Origin: Hydrogenophaga sp.
Lineage (GTDB): Bacteria; Pseudomonadota; Gammaproteobacteria; Burkholderiales; Burkholderiaceae_C
DNA: 64,000 nt
Direction: 5' to 3'
Assembly (NCBI GenBank): GCA_018993155.1
Contig: JAGKSX010000112.1
Span: 23,275 to 87,274 of the forward strand
A program made the translations under genes and the position numbers. The notes below the pieces were generated by a model that saw nothing but the letters and a program-made list of their open reading frames with translations, had not been told where the DNA came from and searched no databases. Position 1 is the first letter of the stretch. Each line of letters begins with the position of its first letter. Of the stretch, positions 16,731 to 24,828 are shown piece after piece.

Positions 16731-18020
16731 ATGAACCCCGTAGTCACGCCTTCCAATGCCCCGACGACCTTCTCTGCGGACACCTTCAACGACGGATCTC
16801 CCCGCCTGGACCGGAGAGATCAGTTCTCCCAGCTGCTGAGCCAAGCCTTGGACCAACAGCACGACGGTGCCCTCGGCGTGTTGCTCGAGGGTGCGCGCAG
16901 CGACAGCGACCCCCGGATGATCTTGGTGGTGAGCCACCAGTACAGCCATGCGAACCCAGGCCAAAAGGAGAGCATCGACCGATGGCTGGACACGCTCTCC
17001 CTTCAGCAACAACTCGACTTCTGCGAAGAACGTGAGTTTCTCGACCATGCCGACCTCTTGCACAAGCTCTTGCAGAAGCAGCGCAACGACAAGGTGGAAG
17101 ACCTTCTGAATGGCACTCTCCGCGCGGGAAAAGAGAGCCGCTACTTCAAGGAGATCGGCCGCCAGTGCGCCGGAGCCAGCGGGCAACAGAAGGCGCTGAT
17201 CGACCGCTGGCAGAAGGAGCTCTCCTATTCGCAGCGGGAGGCCTATCTCGACGGTATGGGGCTGCTGCCCAAGCTCAACACCGTCTGGCAACAGGTCGCC
17301 GACTTCGTGGACGACAAGACCTTGCTCAGCCTTCAGCTCACTGGAAAGTACCTGGGGCAGAAGATCGGCGAAGGCCAACCCGGCCGGCTGATCGCTGCCA
17401 AGGCGTCGCAACTCCACAAGCTCTCGGGAGCAGCCCGCAGCGAGCAGTTCCTTCAGCTGCGGTCAGGCGCGACGTCCTTGTCCGATCCTCACCAGAGAAT
17501 GGCGGCCTTGAAAGGTCTCGCAGGGGCCGTCGATGTCCGCCCAGAAGCAGGCATCTCCGAGTTTCAGGCCCTGATGAGCGACATCGAAAGCTCGGAACCC
17601 GAGTTTCAGGTCACGCCATTGAGCGTGCTGGCATCCCGTCTTGCATCGTGGCCGTTTGCGATAAATTTTCATGTGAACGGTAGGTACTCGAGCATGCTGC
17701 ACGCCATCAAGCAGCTCACCCGACCGGAATGGCGCCTCGGGCCTTTGGACGCAACCGTCCGGGCAACAACAAACTCTCCGATCTATTCAAAGAAGGCAGC
17801 AGAGCTGCTCGACCTGTTCCTGTCGATGCAGGTCGAGGACCTTTCGCCCCCCCATTTGCACACCTGGACACAGCTGCTCAGAACCTACTTCGACTCAGGT
17901 CATTGGGTGAGCGTCAGCGGAAGGAAGGCGCTCGTGGAAAAAACACAGGGTGCCATCGAGAAGCTGCCGGCCACTCAAAGAGACCTCCTGCTCCCTATGC
18001 TGCCGAGCCCGCAGCGATGA
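16731..18020 (+). CDS. Orphan helical-repeat protein with F-box-like segment; candidate secreted effector
   Basis: 429 residues, not recognised as a known family. The first 25 residues are rich in Ser, Thr, Pro and Asn (MNPVVTPSNAPTTFSAD) and lack a Sec signal, as in type III effectors. Two related helical segments (about 77-115 and 151-188: GQKESIDRWLDTLS and GQQKALIDRWQKELS) suggest a tandem repeat of roughly 74 residues. Residues 178-213 (LLPKLNTVWQQV ... LLSLQLTGKYL) follow the F-box pattern of eukaryotic Skp1-binding proteins. Base composition is visibly less GC-rich and codon choice less biased than the neighbours, and it stands alone, so acquisition is likely. No Shine-Dalgarno is obvious; an ECF/hrp-like promoter element lies upstream. 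Function unproven. Confidence 0.7.
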   Translation: MNPVVTPSNAPTTFSADTFNDGSPRLDRRDQFSQLLSQALDQQHDGALGVLLEGARSDSDPRMILVVSHQYSHANPGQKESIDRWLDTLSLQQQLDFCEEREFLDHADLLHKLLQKQRNDKVEDLLNGTLRAGKESRYFKEIGRQCAGASGQQKALIDRWQKELSYSQREAYLDGMGLLPKLNTVWQQVADFVDDKTLLSLQLTGKYLGQKIGEGQPGRLIAAKASQLHKLSGAARSEQFLQLRSGATSLSDPHQRMAALKGLAGAVDVRPEAGISEFQALMSDIESSEPEFQVTPLSVLASRLASWPFAINFHVNGRYSSMLHAIKQLTRPEWRLGPLDATVRATTNSPIYSKKAAELLDLFLSMQVEDLSPPHLHTWTQLLRTYFDSGHWVSVSGRKALVEKTQGAIEKLPATQRDLLLPMLPSPQR

Positions 18021-18030
18021 CCTGAAAGAC

Positions 18031-18056
18031 GGTCTCGGGCATGCCAACCCGAGACC
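18031..18056. terminator. Hairpin between convergent genes
   Basis: A perfect 9-bp stem GGTCTCGGG / CCCGAGACC with an 8-base loop lies between the stops of the orphan gene (18020) and the GntR gene (18059). There is no U-tract on either side, so it is a weak or factor-assisted bidirectional terminator at best. Confidence 0.5.
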
Positions 18057-18058
18057 GG

Positions 18059-18772
18059 TCAGATGCGCCACAGCAGATTCAGCCGCGCCTGCGCGAGGTG
18101 GTCGAAGATCGCGCGCCGCGCGGTGTCCACGTCCCGCTGGCGCAGCGCCGCCACGATCTGGCGGTGCTCCTTCTGCAGCACGGCGCGCCGCTCGGCCGTC
18201 AGCACCTTCTCTTTCAGAAAGCCCCACTCGCCGCTGTCCCGAATCTCGGCCATCAGACGGAACACGCTGATGAACAGCGCGTTCTGTGTGGCCAGCGCGA
18301 GTTGCTCGTGCAAGGCGCTGTCGAGCTTCTCGAATTCTTCCAGCGTCTGCGCCGCCTCGGCCCGCGCGCAACAGTCCTCCAGCCGATCAAAATCCGCCGT
18401 GGTGGCGTTGTTCACGATGAGGTCCACCAGCATCGGCTCCAGCAGCAGCCGTGCCTCCATCAGCTCGGCCGGGCTCACTGAGGGCACAGCCAGAAAACGC
18501 CCCGCCCCGACCTCGGCCTTGCCGGGTTTCTCCGCCACATAGGTGCCGCTGCCCACCTTTTGCGTGATCAGTCCCTGCTCGCGCAACTCGGCCAGCACGC
18601 GCCGCAGCCCCGAGCGGCTCACACCAAAGGTCGCGCACAGATCGCGCTCGGTGGGCAGGCGGCTGCCCGGGGGCCAGCTGCCGCTCTGCAAGCCCTTGAG
18701 CAGTTCCATGCGCAGGGACTCCATGGAGTCGGTCTTGATCTGCAGTGAAGCGGTGTTGGTCATGGCGCGCAT
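18059..18772 (-). CDS. GntR-family (FadR-type, FCD domain) transcriptional regulator
   Basis: 237 residues: an N-terminal winged helix (about 15-80; LPTERDLCATFGVSRSGLRRVLAEL is split across its recognition helix) and a C-terminal all-helical FCD ligand domain. It is divergent from the binding-protein operon starting at 18,949 and most likely represses it until the catabolic substrate or an intermediate binds. Inverted repeats with ACCAAT half-sites occupy the shared 176-base intergenic region. Start: ATG at 18772 or at 18763; both precede the same conserved region and neither has a strong ribosome-binding site. Confidence 0.85.
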   Translation of the reverse strand: MRAMTNTASLQIKTDSMESLRMELLKGLQSGSWPPGSRLPTERDLCATFGVSRSGLRRVLAELREQGLITQKVGSGTYVAEKPGKAEVGAGRFLAVPSVSPAELMEARLLLEPMLVDLIVNNATTADFDRLEDCCARAEAAQTLEEFEKLDSALHEQLALATQNALFISVFRLMAEIRDSGEWGFLKEKVLTAERRAVLQKEHRQIVAALRQRDVDTARRAIFDHLAQARLNLLWRI

Positions 18773-18787
18773 TCTAGATTGGACTTA

Positions 18788-18803
18788 ATTGGTTTAGACC
18801 AAT
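18788..18803. promoter_or_regulatory. GntR-type operator 1 (ATTGGT-TTAG-ACCAAT)
   Basis: A perfect inverted repeat ATTGGT, 4-base spacer, ACCAAT lies 16 bases upstream of the GntR start codon. The same half-sites recur at 18894-18913. GntR/FadR regulators bind palindromes with GGT/ACC-type half-sites, so autoregulation and control of the divergent operon are likely. Confidence 0.6.
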
Positions 18804-18893
18804 GCGGCAAAAACAGCCTCGAAACCTCGGGTAATCACCGATCTTTCCCGCCCATCAACTCGCCTAAAGTTGAACCAAAGCAGATCATAACCA

Positions 18894-18913
18894 ACCAATT
18901 TAAACCAATTGGT
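18894..18913. promoter_or_regulatory. GntR-type operator 2 (repeated ACCAAT/ATTGGT half-sites)
   Basis: ACCAAT at 18894-18899 pairs with ATTGGT at 18908-18913, and a tighter 10-bp palindrome ACCAATTGGT occupies 18904-18913. It lies 36 bases upstream of the start of the binding-protein gene, where a bound repressor would block the promoter or initial transcription. Confidence 0.6.
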
Positions 18914-18948
18914 GTTGAACGTTCCCCCAAAACCAGGAGACCAGCAGC

Positions 18949-19935
18949 ATGAAGACCCAGGTTCTGGCAGCCGTCCTCGCGGCCGCCTCGCTCGTCGCGG
19001 CGGGCCCCGCCCACGCGGAGTACCCCGACAGGCCCATCAGCCTCATCGTGCCTTTCCCACCCGGCGGCACCGCGGACAACATGGCGCGCGCCCTGCAGCC
19101 CGCCCTGCAGCGCGCGCTCAAGCAGACCGTGCTGGTGGTGAACAAGGCCGGCGCGGGCGGTGCCATCGGCGTCAGTCAGGTCGCCAACGCACCGGCCGAC
19201 GGCCACACCGTGCTGCTCTCGCTGCTGAGCGTGGCCAGCCTGCCCGAGCAGGCCGTGGTCAACAAACAGAAGCCGCCCTTCACGCTCGACCAGCTCACGC
19301 CCGTGGCGCTGCTCAGTGCGGAGCCGGTGGCCATGGTCGTGCCCGAGGCCAGCCCCTACAAGAGCTTTCGCGAACTGATCGCCGCCGCCAAGGCCAGGCC
19401 CAACGCCCTCACCTTCGGCTCCACCGGCTTCTTCGGCGAAGTGCATGTGCGCTCCGAAGCCTTCGTGGACACCGCCGGCATCGATGCCCGCCACATCCCC
19501 TACCAGGGCGGTGGGCCGCTGCTCAACGCGCTGATCGCAGGCGAGGTGGACTTCGCCCTGCTCTCGCGCGCGCTCACCGCCACGCAGGTGAAAGCGGGCC
19601 GGCTGCGCTACCTCGCCACGGCCGGTGACGAGCCCTGGACCGAACCCGCCGGCCTGCCGCGCATGAAAGACCAGGGCGTCAACTTCGACACCGTGGCCGG
19701 CACGGCGGTGTTCATCCCGGCCGGCACGCCCGAGGCGGTGGAGCGCAAGCTGCGCCAGGCCGTGGAGGCCGCCGCGCAGGACGCCGAGTTCAAGCAGATG
19801 GTCACGCAGACCGGCGGCGCGGTGAAGTACGTGGCGGGCAACGAGTTCGCCAGCTTCTGGTCGGGCTACGTGAAGGCCATCGCCGTCATCACGCGGCGCA
19901 TCGCCCAGAGCGAAGCGCAAGGGAAGGCCCGATGA
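18949..19935 (+). CDS. Bug-family (TctC) periplasmic solute-binding protein
   Basis: 328 residues. Sec signal peptide (MKTQVLAAVLAAASLVAAGPAHA) followed by the Bug fold: YPDRPISLIVPFPPGG, the GKPxxVVN-equivalent VLVVNKAGAGGAIG, the ADGHTVLL loop, IPYQGGGPLL and the late GTPEAVERKL. Bug proteins bind carboxylates or amino-acid-like ligands and are expanded in Burkholderiales. The TctAB membrane partners are not encoded here, so it would use membrane components encoded elsewhere or act as a sensor. A strong AGGAG precedes the ATG, and the stop overlaps the next start (ATGA). Confidence 0.9.
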   Translation: MKTQVLAAVLAAASLVAAGPAHAEYPDRPISLIVPFPPGGTADNMARALQPALQRALKQTVLVVNKAGAGGAIGVSQVANAPADGHTVLLSLLSVASLPEQAVVNKQKPPFTLDQLTPVALLSAEPVAMVVPEASPYKSFRELIAAAKARPNALTFGSTGFFGEVHVRSEAFVDTAGIDARHIPYQGGGPLLNALIAGEVDFALLSRALTATQVKAGRLRYLATAGDEPWTEPAGLPRMKDQGVNFDTVAGTAVFIPAGTPEAVERKLRQAVEAAAQDAEFKQMVTQTGGAVKYVAGNEFASFWSGYVKAIAVITRRIAQSEAQGKAR

Positions 19936-20912
19936 CCCCCAGGAACCCGGTGTTCATCGGCACGGAGGCCATCGAGCAGCTCATGACCTGGGACGCGCTC
20001 ATCCCCGCGCTGCGCGCGGCCTACGCCCAACCTTACGACGAACGCACCAGCCCGCCGCGCACCTTCGCCAAGGGGCCCGACGCCTCGCTTCGCGCGCTGG
20101 CCGCCGTGCCGCCGGGCCAGCGTTTCATGGGCGCCAAGGTGTTCGGCCGGGGGCGCAACAAGGGCATGAACTACCTCATCTCGCTGGCCGAGCAGGACAG
20201 CGGTGAAATCCGCGCGCTGATCGACGCGAACAAGATCACCGCCTTTCGCACCGCCGCCACGTCCGCGCTGTTCGTGGACGCGTTGGCACCGAACGCGCCC
20301 ATGCGCCTGGGCGTGCTGGGCAGCGGCGCCGAAGCGCGCTCGCATGTGCAGGCCATGGCCTCGCTGCGCCCGGTGGAAAGCCTGCGCGTGTACAGCCCCA
20401 CACCGGCCAACCGAGAGAAGTTCGCCGCCGACTTTTCCACCGCGCTCGGCATCCGCTGCGAAACCGCCGCCACGCCGGCCGAGGCGCTGCGCGGGGCCAG
20501 CGTGGCCATTGCCGCCGCGCGCTCGCACGACGAATCGCCCATCCTGCGCGCCGACGCGCTGGCGCCCGGCATGCTGCTGGTCTCGGTGGGCTCCACGCTG
20601 CCGGTGCAGCGCGAGATCGATGTGAGCGTGATTCAACGATGCGACCTCATCGTGAGCGACATGCCCGACGAAGTGACCCACGAGTCCGGCGACATGCGCG
20701 CGGCCACCGCCGCCGGCATCGCCTTCGGCCACAAGATGCATTCGCTCAACGCGCTGGTGCGCGGCGAGATCGCACACACCGGCACGCTGCCGATGTTCAA
20801 GTCCGTCGGCTCCGCGCTGCAGGACATCGTGGCCGCCGAACTCATCTACGAACGCGCCGTGGCCGCCGGCCTGGCCGTGCCGCTGCCGATCCAGTTTTCC
20901 TACAAGCAGTAA
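19932..20912 (+). CDS. Ornithine cyclodeaminase / mu-crystallin family enzyme
   Basis: 326 residues. A two-domain OCD fold with a Rossmann motif (LGVLGSGAEARSHVQAMASL, about 120-139), N-terminal substrate-side residues (KVFGRGRNKGMNYLI) and a late DEVTHESGD segment. Family activities include ornithine cyclodeaminase, alanine dehydrogenase and reduction of cyclic imines (pyrroline-2-carboxylate). Within an operon holding a DapA-like lyase and an aldehyde dehydrogenase, a dehydrogenase or imine reductase acting on an amino acid is more likely than true ornithine cyclisation. Cytoplasmic, NAD(P)-dependent. Confidence 0.85.
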   Translation: MTPRNPVFIGTEAIEQLMTWDALIPALRAAYAQPYDERTSPPRTFAKGPDASLRALAAVPPGQRFMGAKVFGRGRNKGMNYLISLAEQDSGEIRALIDANKITAFRTAATSALFVDALAPNAPMRLGVLGSGAEARSHVQAMASLRPVESLRVYSPTPANREKFAADFSTALGIRCETAATPAEALRGASVAIAAARSHDESPILRADALAPGMLLVSVGSTLPVQREIDVSVIQRCDLIVSDMPDEVTHESGDMRAATAAGIAFGHKMHSLNALVRGEIAHTGTLPMFKSVGSALQDIVAAELIYERAVAAGLAVPLPIQFSYKQ

Positions 20913-20996
20913 GCGGTTCTTCTCGCCGATGCCGGTGTCTCGACACCGAGGTCTCGCTCGCCCATCTTTCCTCTCATCATCCCAAAGGACATCAAC

Positions 20997-22025
20997 ATGG
21001 CACTCTACAAAAGAAACGAAGCACGCGAATGGGCCCACGCCCACCTCAAGGGCGTGGCCAACGTGGTCATCCCCTCCTTCACCGCCGACCTCAAGGGCCT
21101 GAACGAAAAGGGCATCCGGCACGACATCCGCCACGAGATCGCACTCGGCTTCTCGGGCACGCTGCTGGTCTCCGAAGTGGCGATGAGCCTGGCCGAGTAC
21201 GAGCAGTTCTTCCAGTGGTCGCACGATGAAGCGAAAGACCGGCTGCAACTCATCCACCACGCCAGCTTCAACACGCTGGAAGAGAACATCGAGGCCGCCA
21301 GGATCGCCGAGCGCAACGGCGCCGCGCTCATCCTGCTCTCGTACCCGGCCAACTTCTACGCCGCCACCTCGCAGGACATCTACGACTACACCAAGGCCTT
21401 CTGCGACGCCACCAGCCTGGGCGTGATGCTGTTCCAGGTGCCGCATTGGGGCTTCGACCGCGTGCACCCCTCGGACATCGACGCCGCCCTCATCCGCCGC
21501 CTGCTCGACGACTGCCCCAACATCTGCGCGCTGAAAGCCGAAGGCGGCATGCCCAGCATCATGGGCTGGGTGGAGGCGTACCGCCTGTTCAGCAAGGAAG
21601 TGGTGGTCACCATGCCGCTGGAGCAGTTCGCGCTCGCGCTCGGCCAGCTCGTGCCCATCCAGTTCATCGGCACCAGCGACACCGAGTACTACGGCGGCAT
21701 GATCCCGCGCATCTTCAAGCTCATCCAGGAACAGAAGCACGACGAGGCCACCGCCCTCTACTGGCAGATCAACCCCGCGCGCAAAGCCCGCGCCGCCGCC
21801 AATGCCTATTCGGCGCAGGCACAGTTCCTCAATCGCATGCTGTGGAAATACGAAGGTTGGCTCAACGGCTTCAACGGCGGCCCGCTGCGCCAGCCCACCA
21901 TGCGCATCAACGAAGGCACCATGAACAGTTTGCGCCAGGCTCTGGTCAAATCGGGCATCACGCCGACGGACCTGCCCAACGGCGACTTCTTCACCGGCCG
22001 CCACCCGGTGGCCACGGTGAGCTGA
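20997..22025 (+). CDS. DapA/N-acetylneuraminate-lyase family aldolase or dehydratase
   Basis: 342 residues, about 40 longer than dihydrodipicolinate synthase. A TIM barrel with the Schiff-base lysine in ICALKAEGG (near residue 181) and VVIPSFTADLKGLNEKG at the start in place of the usual TPF. The Tyr of the DapA-type triad is probably in YPANFYA (near 120). It probably catalyses an aldol cleavage or a dehydration/deamination of a keto acid, giving an aldehyde for the dehydrogenase encoded next. It is not the biosynthetic DapA: the sequence is divergent and the context catabolic. Confidence 0.85.
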   Translation: MALYKRNEAREWAHAHLKGVANVVIPSFTADLKGLNEKGIRHDIRHEIALGFSGTLLVSEVAMSLAEYEQFFQWSHDEAKDRLQLIHHASFNTLEENIEAARIAERNGAALILLSYPANFYAATSQDIYDYTKAFCDATSLGVMLFQVPHWGFDRVHPSDIDAALIRRLLDDCPNICALKAEGGMPSIMGWVEAYRLFSKEVVVTMPLEQFALALGQLVPIQFIGTSDTEYYGGMIPRIFKLIQEQKHDEATALYWQINPARKARAAANAYSAQAQFLNRMLWKYEGWLNGFNGGPLRQPTMRINEGTMNSLRQALVKSGITPTDLPNGDFFTGRHPVATVS

Positions 22026-22048
22026 CCGGCCCTTTCAAGGAGACGCGC

Positions 22049-23497
22049 ATGCACCAGCTTCCCCCCTGCCCCACCCAGCTCTACATCGACGGCGAGTGGC
22101 GGCCCTCCCAAGGCGGCAAGAGCTTCGACGTGACGGACCCCGCCACCGGCGAGATGATCGCCCAGGTGGCCGACGGCGGCCTGGACGACGGCCGGGCCGC
22201 GGTGGACGCCGCCGCCACCGCCCTGCCCGACTGGAGCGCCACCCCGCCGCGCACCCGCGCCGAGGTGCTGCGCAAGGTGCACGCACTGATGATCGAGCGC
22301 CTGGAACCCCTGGCGAAGATCATCACCCTGGAAAACGGCAAACCCCTGGCCGACAGCCGGGCCGAGGTGCGCTACGCCGCCGAGTTCTTCCGCTGGTATT
22401 CCGAAGAAGCCTGCCGCAACCTGGGCAGCGTGAGCCACGCGCCCGCCGGCGGCTACCGCATCCTCGTGCAGCACCAGCCCATCGGCGTGGTGGTGCTCGT
22501 GACGCCGTGGAACTTCCCCGCCGCCATGGGCACGCGCAAGATCGCGCCCGCGCTCGCCGCCGGCTGCACCGTGCTGGTGAAGCCCGCCGGCATGACGCCG
22601 CTGAGCATGCTCGCGCTGGCCGACCTGCTGGCCGAAGCCGGCGTGCCCAAGGGCGTGGTCAACATCGTGCCCACCACGAAGTCGGGCGCGCTGGTGGACA
22701 TGTGGCTGCACGACCCGCGCGTGCGCCTGGTCTCGTTCACCGGCTCCACCGAGGTGGGGCAGAAACTCATCAAGTCCGCCGCCGACCAGGTGCTCAAGAC
22801 CCCGATGGAACTCGGCGGCAACGCGCCCTTCCTGGTGCTCGACGGCGCCAACGTGAAAGACGCGGTGGACGGCGCCATGATTGCCAAGATGCGCAACATG
22901 GGCGAAGCCTGCACCGCCGCCAACCGCTTCTACGCGGGCGACGCCGTCTGCGACGCCTTCACCGCCGAGTTCGTGAAACGCATGCAGGCCCTGCGCATCG
23001 GCCACGGGCTGGACGAAAACCACCAGGTCGGCAGCCTGGTGGACGAACCCACGCGCAAGAAGGTGGACGAACTGGTGCAGGACGCCGTCTCGCGCGGCGC
23101 GAAGATTCTGTGCGGCGGCAAGAAGGTGCCCGGCCCCGGCCACTTCTACGAACCCACCGTGCTGGGCGACGTGCCGCTGGACGCGCGCATCCTGAAAGAA
23201 GAGGTGTTCGGCCCCGTCGCCCCCATCGTGCGCGTGAAGGGCGGCGTGGAAGCCATGGTGAAGCACGCCAACGACACCGAGTACGGCCTCACCGCCTACC
23301 TCTACAGCGCCGACCTGGCGCAAGGCCTCAAGCTGGCCGAGCGACTGGAGTTCGGCATGGTGGGCGTGAACCGGGGCCTGGTGTCCGACCCGGCCGCGCC
23401 CTTCGGTGGCGTGAAGCAGAGCGGCCTGGGGCGCGAAGGCGCGGCCGAGGGCATGCACGAGTACATGGAGACCAAGTACATCGCCGTCACCTGGTGA
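22049..23497 (+). CDS. NAD(P)-dependent aldehyde dehydrogenase (succinate-semialdehyde dehydrogenase type)
   Basis: 482 residues, the SSADH/GabD length. Motifs: TPWNFP (oxyanion Asn), KPAGMTPLS (cofactor Lys), FTGSTEVG, ELGGNAPF (general-base Glu) and EACTAANRF carrying the catalytic Cys, and the C-terminal FGGVKQSGLGREG. It oxidises a semialdehyde to a dicarboxylate such as succinate or 2-oxoglutarate, the logical last step of this operon. AAGGAG lies nine bases before the ATG. Transcription may run on into the leader at 23,506, although that region has its own TATACT box. Confidence 0.92.
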   Translation: MHQLPPCPTQLYIDGEWRPSQGGKSFDVTDPATGEMIAQVADGGLDDGRAAVDAAATALPDWSATPPRTRAEVLRKVHALMIERLEPLAKIITLENGKPLADSRAEVRYAAEFFRWYSEEACRNLGSVSHAPAGGYRILVQHQPIGVVVLVTPWNFPAAMGTRKIAPALAAGCTVLVKPAGMTPLSMLALADLLAEAGVPKGVVNIVPTTKSGALVDMWLHDPRVRLVSFTGSTEVGQKLIKSAADQVLKTPMELGGNAPFLVLDGANVKDAVDGAMIAKMRNMGEACTAANRFYAGDAVCDAFTAEFVKRMQALRIGHGLDENHQVGSLVDEPTRKKVDELVQDAVSRGAKILCGGKKVPGPGHFYEPTVLGDVPLDARILKEEVFGPVAPIVRVKGGVEAMVKHANDTEYGLTAYLYSADLAQGLKLAERLEFGMVGVNRGLVSDPAAPFGGVKQSGLGREGAAEGMHEYMETKYIAVTW

Positions 23498-23505
23498 GGA
23501 CTCGC

Positions 23506-23768
23506 GTGGCTATACTGCCCCGGTCTCGTCACACAAAGACGTGATCGGGATGGGCGTCCCGTACCTCCGTTACGACGCAAGCCGTAGCGCTTCCACCGCA
23601 GTCGCACTGCGGCTTGCTTGTTCGTGCCTCCAAGTTTTGGCGGCCCGAGCGGGGAGCCGCAAGGCTCGCCGACGAAGTGCAAACGGAGGACGGTACGCCC
23701 ACCTGTTCGGGCCGCCGCCCCCTACCCGGGGGCGGCGGATCATCCACCCGTTTCGCAGGGAAGCACCC
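23506..23768 (+). promoter_or_regulatory. Structured leader A (promoter plus 5' UTR) of a two-copy leader/paralog unit
   Basis: TATACT at 23511-23516 in the context GCTATACTGCCCCG is repeated almost exactly at 24651. Downstream are conserved blocks GTGATCGG, CTCCGT and ACCTGTTCGGGCCGCCGC, the last leading into a perfect hairpin (GCCGCCGCCCCC/GGGGGCGGCGG, 23711-23737) just before the gene. Copy A carries about 80 extra bases with their own stems (CCGCAGT-CGC-ACTGCGG near 23600). It is unusually long and structured for a leader in this genome. I do not recognise a known riboswitch; regulation of translation is inferred. Confidence 0.55.
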
Positions 23769-24164
23769 ATGGCCACCAAGCCCAACGCGACCGTCGGCAT
23801 GCGCAGGCGACTGCCGCGCACCAAGCCACCCACCCTCTCGCTCACCCCAGCGGCCAGCCGCAAGATCCTGGAGTGCACCTCCAAGGCATCGAAACAGGTG
23901 GCCATGCTGTCCGACCTGATGGTGGCCTACCGCATCGCCGAGCGCCACGCCGCGCTGGGCGCCGCCAGCAAGAAGCCCGAAGACGCCGCGCAATCCGTCA
24001 CGCGAAAAGACGTGGCCGTCCTGCTCCACGCGCTCAATAGGCAAATGCAAACCCACATCCACCGGGTGTCCGACACCTTGTCGGCCCTGGCCGCGCAGAT
24101 CGCGGACGCGACGCAAGACCCGGCTACGCAGGCTTCTTCCGAGCCAGCCGATCCCAATCTTTGA
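23769..24164 (+). CDS. Small helical protein, paralogue A
   Basis: 131 residues, all-helical by appearance with a basic Lys/Arg/Pro-rich N-terminus and no signal peptide. Unrecognised, but clearly related to the protein at 24,829: SKASKQVAMLSDLMVAYRIAER here matches QRASTQIGQLRQLMPLYQRTER, and VLLHALNRQM ... VSDTLSALAAQIADA matches MLYALNHELV ... LTDTVAALQAYVEDA. A distant likeness to the XAC0095-type small helical proteins was considered but cannot be supported here. The start follows the large leader hairpin; the ribosome-binding site (CAGGGAAG) is 6-13 bases before the ATG. Its end overlaps the convergent ankyrin gene by 41 bases. Confidence 0.7.
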   Translation: MATKPNATVGMRRRLPRTKPPTLSLTPAASRKILECTSKASKQVAMLSDLMVAYRIAERHAALGAASKKPEDAAQSVTRKDVAVLLHALNRQMQTHIHRVSDTLSALAAQIADATQDPATQASSEPADPNL

Positions 24165-24546
24165 GCGTCTGCAGCAGGCGGTTCTTCGCGTCTGCGTGGG
24201 CCTTGCCGAACGTGTTGGTCAGCCAGCGCCGCATCGCCTCATCGGGCGGCGGCGCGCCGATGGCCTTGAGGCGGTCCATCACCAGCATCACGGCCTGAAA
24301 GCTGCCTGAACCCACGGCCATCGCCAGCGGCGCACGGCCGTCCGACTCGGCCACATCGAGCACGTTGGCACCGTGCTCGATCATGTGCTTGACCAGACCC
24401 GCCTTGCCCTCGCGGCAGGCCCAGTGAAGCGGCACCAGCCCGCCGTCCAGCCGCGCGTTGAAGTCGGCGTCGGGCGCGGCCAGCAGCTCCGGGGCCAGGG
24501 GCCAGCCGGAGGCCTTGATCATCTGCTGGGTTTTCCAATCGCTCAT
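24124..24546 (-). CDS. Ankyrin-repeat protein
   Basis: 140 residues with two to three ankyrin repeats in the first two thirds (VPLHWACREGKAGLVKHMIEHGANV is split over repeats one and two; APLAMAVGSGSFQAVMLVMDRL). The C-terminal third is a basic helical tail. No signal peptide or membrane segment. Likely a protein-protein interaction module of unknown partner. It is convergent with, and overlaps the 3' end of, paralogue A, and is divergent from leader B. This placement between two related units hints that it belongs with them, but that is only context. Confidence 0.75.
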   Translation of the reverse strand: MSDWKTQQMIKASGWPLAPELLAAPDADFNARLDGGLVPLHWACREGKAGLVKHMIEHGANVLDVAESDGRAPLAMAVGSGSFQAVMLVMDRLKAIGAPPPDEAMRRWLTNTFGKAHADAKNRLLQTLKDWDRLARKKPA

Positions 24547-24646
24547 GGCTGGGGCTGCTGTCGGGTGGTGGTGGGGTGTGCGAGTGTACGCACCGGCTGC
24601 GTGCATGGGAAATGCCGGGGCTCATGCACCGTGGCGGAAGAACCGC

Positions 24647-24828
24647 GTCGCTATACTGCCCCGCTCACGTCACAACAGCGTGATCGGAGTTGACGTTCCG
24701 CCTCCGTCGCTACAAGGCCCGCCGGCTTCGCGCAGCGTGGGACTGGCACGTCAACCTGTTCGGGCCGCCGCTCCAGCTCCACAAGAGAGGGGGCGGCGGT
24801 GTGTCAAACACACGACCGGGAGGCCGAC
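24647..24828 (+). promoter_or_regulatory. Structured leader B (promoter plus 5' UTR), related to leader A
   Basis: TATACT at 24652-24657 (GCTATACTGCCCCG as in leader A), then TCACG-9 bases-CGTGA forming a small stem, GATCGG, CTCCGT, and ACCTGTTCGGGCCGCCGC at about 24753-24771 followed by a complementary GGGGGCGGCGG stretch. Relative to leader A it is about 80 bases shorter. Conservation at both ends of the leader, not only at the promoter, implies selection on the RNA. Confidence 0.55.

Noticed and set aside
23506-24828. Leaders A and B as guanidine or other known riboswitches
   Set aside because: Neither contains the guanidine-I motifs found at 25,300, nor ACGR tandem loops of guanidine-II, nor other aptamer cores I could recognise.
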